NCBI RefSeq assembly: GCF_001570985.1
Contig: NZ_BCSS01000038.1
Location: 1 to 33,977, forward strand
From: Janibacter limosus NBRC 16128
Lineage (GTDB): Bacteria; Actinomycetota; Actinomycetes; Actinomycetales; Dermatophilaceae
DNA length: 33,977 nucleotides
Direction of reading: 5' to 3'
The position numbers and the translations under genes were made by a program. Shown here piece after piece: positions 31,461-33,977 of the stretch. Each line of letters starts with the position of its first letter. Positions within the stretch are counted from its first letter, which is position 1. Under the pieces are notes generated by a model that did not search any database, was not told the DNA's origin, and was given only the letters and a program-made list of their open reading frames with translations.

Positions 31461-31507
31461 GGATGCCCCCTCGCGACGGGGAGGAAATCCGTCGCGAGGG
31501 GGCATCC
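31461..31507 (-). terminator. Perfect 19-bp hairpin terminator
   Basis: GGATGCCCCCTCGCGACGG (31461-31479) and CCGTCGCGAGGGGGCATCC (31489-31507) pair perfectly around GGAGGAAAT, which differs at one base from the loop of the hairpin at 30427-30463. It lies 3' of a remnant of a second metalloprotease gene and about 180 bases past the monooxygenase stop, so it may now end the latter transcript. Confidence 0.7.
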
Positions 31508-31541
31508 CCTCAGGGGTGGTTCCGAGCCGGGGGAAGACTCG

Positions 31542-31580
31542 GGAACCAGTGACCGGGTGGACCCCCTCGCGGTCCGCTCG
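31542..31580 (-). pseudogene. Remnant of a second metalloprotease gene (3' end)
   Basis: On the minus strand this stretch reads ADREGVHPVTGS, which lines up with the last residues of the intact protease, ADREGIRSVYGS. At the DNA level about 30 of 40 positions match between 30500-30539 and 31538-31577 by hand count. The hairpin and the short spacer after the gene are duplicated too. The rest of the gene is not visible further upstream. Confidence 0.5.
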
Positions 31581-31691
31581 GTCAGGTCTCGTGCACGATG
31601 ACGACGCTACGCGCGCACCGCGTCACGACTCCATCCCCGGGGCGTCAAGGTTGCGGCAGGAGACGTGCGGACTTCGTCAGGACGAAGGGGG

Positions 31692-32684
31692 TCAGCCCGC
31701 CTCGCACAGCGACGCGAGGATCTCGAGAGTGCGAACGCGCTCGTCGAGGCCCGGCGCCGGGTTGGTGAGGATGAGCTCGTCCGCGTCGGCGAGCGCCGCG
31801 AAGTCGGTCAGTCCCGCGGCGACCTGCCCGGGGTCGCCGACGATCGTGTGGGTGAGCATGTGCCGGGCCTGGGCACCGACGGTGGTGTCCATGAGCGCGG
31901 TGATCATGTCGTCGTCGAGGGTCCCGCTGCCGACCCGTCCGGCGAGCATCCGCACGCGCGCACGCAGCACCTTGTCGGCGGCCGCGGTGGCCGTCGCGGA
32001 GTCGTCGGCGGCGACGACATTGGCCGCGGCGATGACGTAGGGGCTGCTCAGCTGCTCGCTGGGGGTGAAGCGCTCGCGGTAGACCCGCACGGCCTGCTGG
32101 AGCGCGTCGGGTGCGAAGTGGCTCGCGAAGGCATACGGCAACCCGTAGGCCGCGGCCAGCTGGGCACCGAAGAGGGAGGAACCCAGGATGTAGAGCGGGA
32201 CCCGGGTCTCGCGGCCGGGGTAGGCGTGGATCCCGTCGATGAGGGTCTCGCCGGAGAGATAGCCCTGGAGCTCACGCACGTCCTGGGGGAAGGACTCCGC
32301 AGCCCGCGGGTCGGTCCGCAGCGCGCGCATCGTCGCGCCATCGGTGCCGGGTGCACGACCGAGGCCGAGGTCGATGCGGTCGGGGTGCAGCTCGGCGAGG
32401 GTGCCGAACTGCTCGGCGATGACGAGCGGGGAGTGGTTGGGCAGCATGACCCCGCCGGAGCCGACGCGGATGCGCTCGGTGCACGCGGCCACGTGGGCGA
32501 TGAGCACGGAGGTCGCGGCGGACGCGATGCGCGACATGTTGTGGTGCTCGGCGAACCACAGCCGCTCGAAGGTGCCGAGCTCGTCGGCCCGCTGGGCGAG
32601 CGTGACGGTCTCGGCGAGCGCCTCGCTGATCGGCTGGTCGCGGCCCACGGTGGCCAGGTCGAGGAGAGAGAGTTTGGGGAGCAC
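31692..32684 (-). CDS. Luciferase-like FMN-dependent monooxygenase family protein
   Basis: A 330-residue member of the bacterial luciferase-like superfamily, in the group annotated 'LLM class, MsnO8-type'. The pattern is unmistakable: [11 protein letters not shown] at the start, [20 protein letters not shown] at about 43-62, [20 protein letters not shown] and a [16 protein letters not shown] block. Such enzymes use reduced flavin and oxygen on substrates that mostly remain unknown. The start is uncertain: GTG at 32684 gives the family N-terminus, with another GTG at 32693. No strong ribosome-binding site is seen. It is divergent from the SprT-like gene. Confidence 0.88.
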   Translation of the reverse strand: MLPKLSLLDLATVGRDQPISEALAETVTLAQRADELGTFERLWFAEHHNMSRIASAATSVLIAHVAACTERIRVGSGGVMLPNHSPLVIAEQFGTLAELHPDRIDLGLGRAPGTDGATMRALRTDPRAAESFPQDVRELQGYLSGETLIDGIHAYPGRETRVPLYILGSSLFGAQLAAAYGLPYAFASHFAPDALQQAVRVYRERFTPSEQLSSPYVIAAANVVAADDSATATAAADKVLRARVRMLAGRVGSGTLDDDMITALMDTTVGAQARHMLTHTIVGDPGQVAAGLTDFAALADADELILTNPAPGLDERVRTLEILASLCEAG

Positions 32685-32762
32685 GTCCTGCACAACCTCA
32701 AAGGCCGTCGCCGGTATTCCACAACCACACGGAGGCGAAGGGGGGATGTCGGGTCCTGCGCC

Positions 32763-32768
32763 TAATCT
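32763..32768 (+). promoter_or_regulatory. -10 element for the SprT-like gene, probably leaderless
   Basis: TAATCT ends seven bases before the ATG at 32776, with no Shine-Dalgarno between. RNA would begin at or one base before the start codon. No clear -35. Confidence 0.45.
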
Positions 32769-32775
32769 CCTGCTC

Positions 32776-33453
32776 ATGGACATCGCAGAAGCGCGACTCA
32801 TGGCCCGGGCGCTCATGGACGAGCACGGGCTGGAGGACTGGCGGCTCGTCTTCGACCGCGCCAAGAAGCGCGCGGGTGTCTGCCGCACCTCAGAGCGCAC
32901 GATCGGCCTGAGCGGGCCGCTCACGGGGCTCCACTCGCCGGAGCAGGTCCGCGACACCGTCCTGCACGAGATCGCCCACGCCCTCGTCGGTCCCCGCCAC
33001 GGCCACGGGCCGCGGTGGCAGGCGATGGCCCGACGGGTCGGGGCCTCGCCGGAGCGCTGCCTGCCACAGGATGCCCCGAGCGTGCCCGGCGCCTGGGTGG
33101 GCACCTGCCCCGTCGGGCACACCATCGACCGGCACCGTCGACCCTCCCAGGTCACGTCGTGCCGCGAGTGCAGTCGGGCCTTCAGCGCCCAGGCCCTCTT
33201 CACGTGGACGCACCACGGCGTCCCCGCCCAGATGACTCCTGCCTACCAACGCCAGCTCGCCGCGCTGCTCTTCACCGCGGACCGTGAGGGGGCCGGCGAC
33301 CTCGTCTCGGTCGGCGACCGCGTCCGGGTCCTCACCCCGGGTCGCTACGAGGGCTTCGTCGGGGTCGTCATCAAACGTGGCCGCACCCGGTTCCACGTGC
33401 GCGGCCCAGGATCACTGCTCACCGTCCCCTTCGACCACGTGGAGGCAGCCTGA
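32776..33453 (+). CDS. SprT-like zinc metallopeptidase-fold protein
   Basis: A 225-residue SprT-like protein. The zinc motif HEIAH is at 64-68 with later histidines in RHGHGPRW (75 and 77) as candidates for the third ligand. The region from 111 to 132 carries Cys111, Cys129 and Cys132, like the zinc-ribbon of SprT proteins. The C-terminal 50 residues ([34 protein letters not shown]) look like a KOW/SH3-type barrel, an unusual tail that may bind nucleic acid. Eukaryotic relatives (Spartan) cleave DNA-protein crosslinks; bacterial roles are little studied. The ATG at 32776 suits the family. Confidence 0.85.
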   Translation: MDIAEARLMARALMDEHGLEDWRLVFDRAKKRAGVCRTSERTIGLSGPLTGLHSPEQVRDTVLHEIAHALVGPRHGHGPRWQAMARRVGASPERCLPQDAPSVPGAWVGTCPVGHTIDRHRRPSQVTSCRECSRAFSAQALFTWTHHGVPAQMTPAYQRQLAALLFTADREGAGDLVSVGDRVRVLTPGRYEGFVGVVIKRGRTRFHVRGPGSLLTVPFDHVEAA

Positions 33454-33507
33454 GGGGCCCCGCGTGCTGGACTTGGGGCCAAGTCGTGGTTGGCTGGAGG
33501 GGTGAAC

Positions 33508-33783
33508 GTGCGCGAGATCCTGCCCCCCGGCCTCGACCTGCCCGCTGACGGCACGGTCACGATGTTTTCCACCACGTGGTGCGGCTACTGCCGTCGGCTG
33601 AAGTCACAGCTCGACCGCGAGGGCATCGGGTACACCGAGATCAACATCGAGACCACGCCCGGCACCGCCGAGCTCGTCGAGACGATCAACGGCGGCAACC
33701 AGACGGTCCCGACACTGCTCTACCCCGACGGCTCCTCCGCGACCAACCCTTCGGTGGCCGACGTCAAGAAGGCGCTGGGCTGA
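33508..33783 (+). CDS. Mycoredoxin (glutaredoxin-like, mycothiol-dependent)
   Basis: A 91-residue thioredoxin-fold protein close to mycoredoxin-1: TVTMFSTTWCGYCRRLKSQL with the WCGYC redox site at about residues 24-28, IGYTEINIE, then ETINGGNQTVPTLLYPDG with the cis-proline, and NPSVADVKKALG at the end. Mycoredoxins reduce mycothiol mixed disulfides in the actinobacterial cytoplasm, which is the best taxonomic marker in the window. The GTG at 33508 is preferred over the GTG at 33502 because GGAGGG (33496-33501) is correctly spaced for it. The next gene starts two bases after its stop. Confidence 0.92.
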   Translation: MREILPPGLDLPADGTVTMFSTTWCGYCRRLKSQLDREGIGYTEINIETTPGTAELVETINGGNQTVPTLLYPDGSSATNPSVADVKKALG

Positions 33784-33784
33784 C

Positions 33785-33977
33785 GTGGCGCGCCTGTCCC
33801 CCTCCACCCGCACCGCCGTGGGCACGACCCTCGCGGGGACCGCGCTCTCGGCGCTGTCGACCGCGCCACACCAGCTGACGCACCTCTTCCGCGGCCGCTT
33901 CCCGGCGGTCGCCGTCACCGGCATGACCGGTGTCGGCAAGACCCGCCTGGCCGACCGGCTCGCCCGCCGCACCTCGG
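33785..33977 (+). CDS. P-loop NTPase, N-terminal part (cut by window edge)
   Basis: From a GTG two bases after the mycoredoxin stop, 64 codons are open to the window end. An N-terminal region (VARLSPSTRTAVGTTLAGTA) leads to FPAVAVTGMTGVGKTRLADR with a Walker A motif GMTGVGKT at about 49-56. The close spacing suggests cotranscription with mycoredoxin. Too little is visible to say whether it is a GTPase, an ATPase or a kinase. Confidence 0.6.
   Translation, partial: MARLSPSTRTAVGTTLAGTALSALSTAPHQLTHLFRGRFPAVAVTGMTGVGKTRLADRLARRTS

Larger units (their letters stand above)
277..32744. other. Over-represented 9-mer CGAAGGGGG/CCCCCTTCG (25 copies in the window)
   Basis: Plus-strand CGAAGGGGG begins at 277, 4661, 13264, 13531, 16712, 19235, 25006, 29077, 30455, 31683 and 32736. 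CCCCCTTCG begins at 346, 3617, 8496, 8571, 10570, 13859, 16813, 20683, 22432, 22569, 24039, 28741, 30046 and 30427. Copies lie in genes of both strands and in gaps. Four copies inside genes force the codon GAA (for example GGC GAA GGG GGC), whereas these genes mostly use GAG. Confidence 0.75.

Noticed and set aside
277-32744. Reading the enriched 9-mer as the Chi site of the RecBCD encoded here
   Set aside because: Chi should be skewed to one strand along a replichore; copies here are 11 against 14. A genome-wide count would be needed to reopen this.

Overview
The window is high-GC DNA (roughly 70% GC by eye) packed with genes that often overlap by 1-4 bases (ATGA, GTGA and TGATG junctions). 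A mycoredoxin gene, which implies mycothiol, and the overall protein flavour point to an actinobacterium. The repeat families and gene content would fit the order Micrococcales, for example a Janibacter- or Intrasporangiaceae-like organism; that placement is an inference. No rRNA, tRNA, CRISPR array, integrase or insertion-sequence transposase was seen.

Layout. 1-2035: end of a YczE-like membrane protein gene, a TetR remnant, polyphosphate kinase 2, a YbaK-type Cys-tRNA deacylase and a MarR remnant. 2135-10561: a catabolic island with a DUF952 protein, a succinate-semialdehyde-type dehydrogenase, a class III aminotransferase, a DUF3830 protein, an amidase, a D-2-hydroxyacid dehydrogenase, two maleate-isomerase-like paralogues and a GntR/FCD regulator. 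10615-12881: a Glu/Leu-type dehydrogenase divergent from a LysR regulator. 12878-14789: a coupled lipase, small protein and DUF998 operon. 14883-17186: a DUF3105/DUF305 envelope pair and a threonine dehydratase-like enzyme. 17225-19016: a solute-binding-domain protein without a signal peptide, a structured terminator-like element, and one truncated plus one intact GNAT acetyltransferase. 19065-27762: recC-recB-recD. 27804-31295: an ASCH protein, a secreted beta-solenoid-like protein, a carboxylesterase and a secreted zinc metalloprotease. 31692-33977: a luciferase-like monooxygenase, a SprT-like protein, mycoredoxin and the start of a P-loop protein.

The most coherent system is the island at 2487-10561. 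The same palindrome (ATTGTCAACAAT, a good fit to the GntR/FadR-type TNGTNNACNA consensus) lies in the divergent gabD/gabT promoter region and again between the hydroxyacid dehydrogenase and the isomerase-like genes, next to a related half-conserved site. The GntR regulator encoded at 9896-10561 therefore probably controls all four transcription units as one regulon for an unidentified nitrogenous substrate.

At the DNA level three signals are not explained by the genes. First, the 9-mer CGAAGGGGG/CCCCCTTCG occurs 25 times, where about one is expected from composition. Second, a palindromic repeat family supplies the stop codons of two genes and has entered recC at two places. Third, several strong hairpins occur, one of which could pair with a ribosome-binding site.
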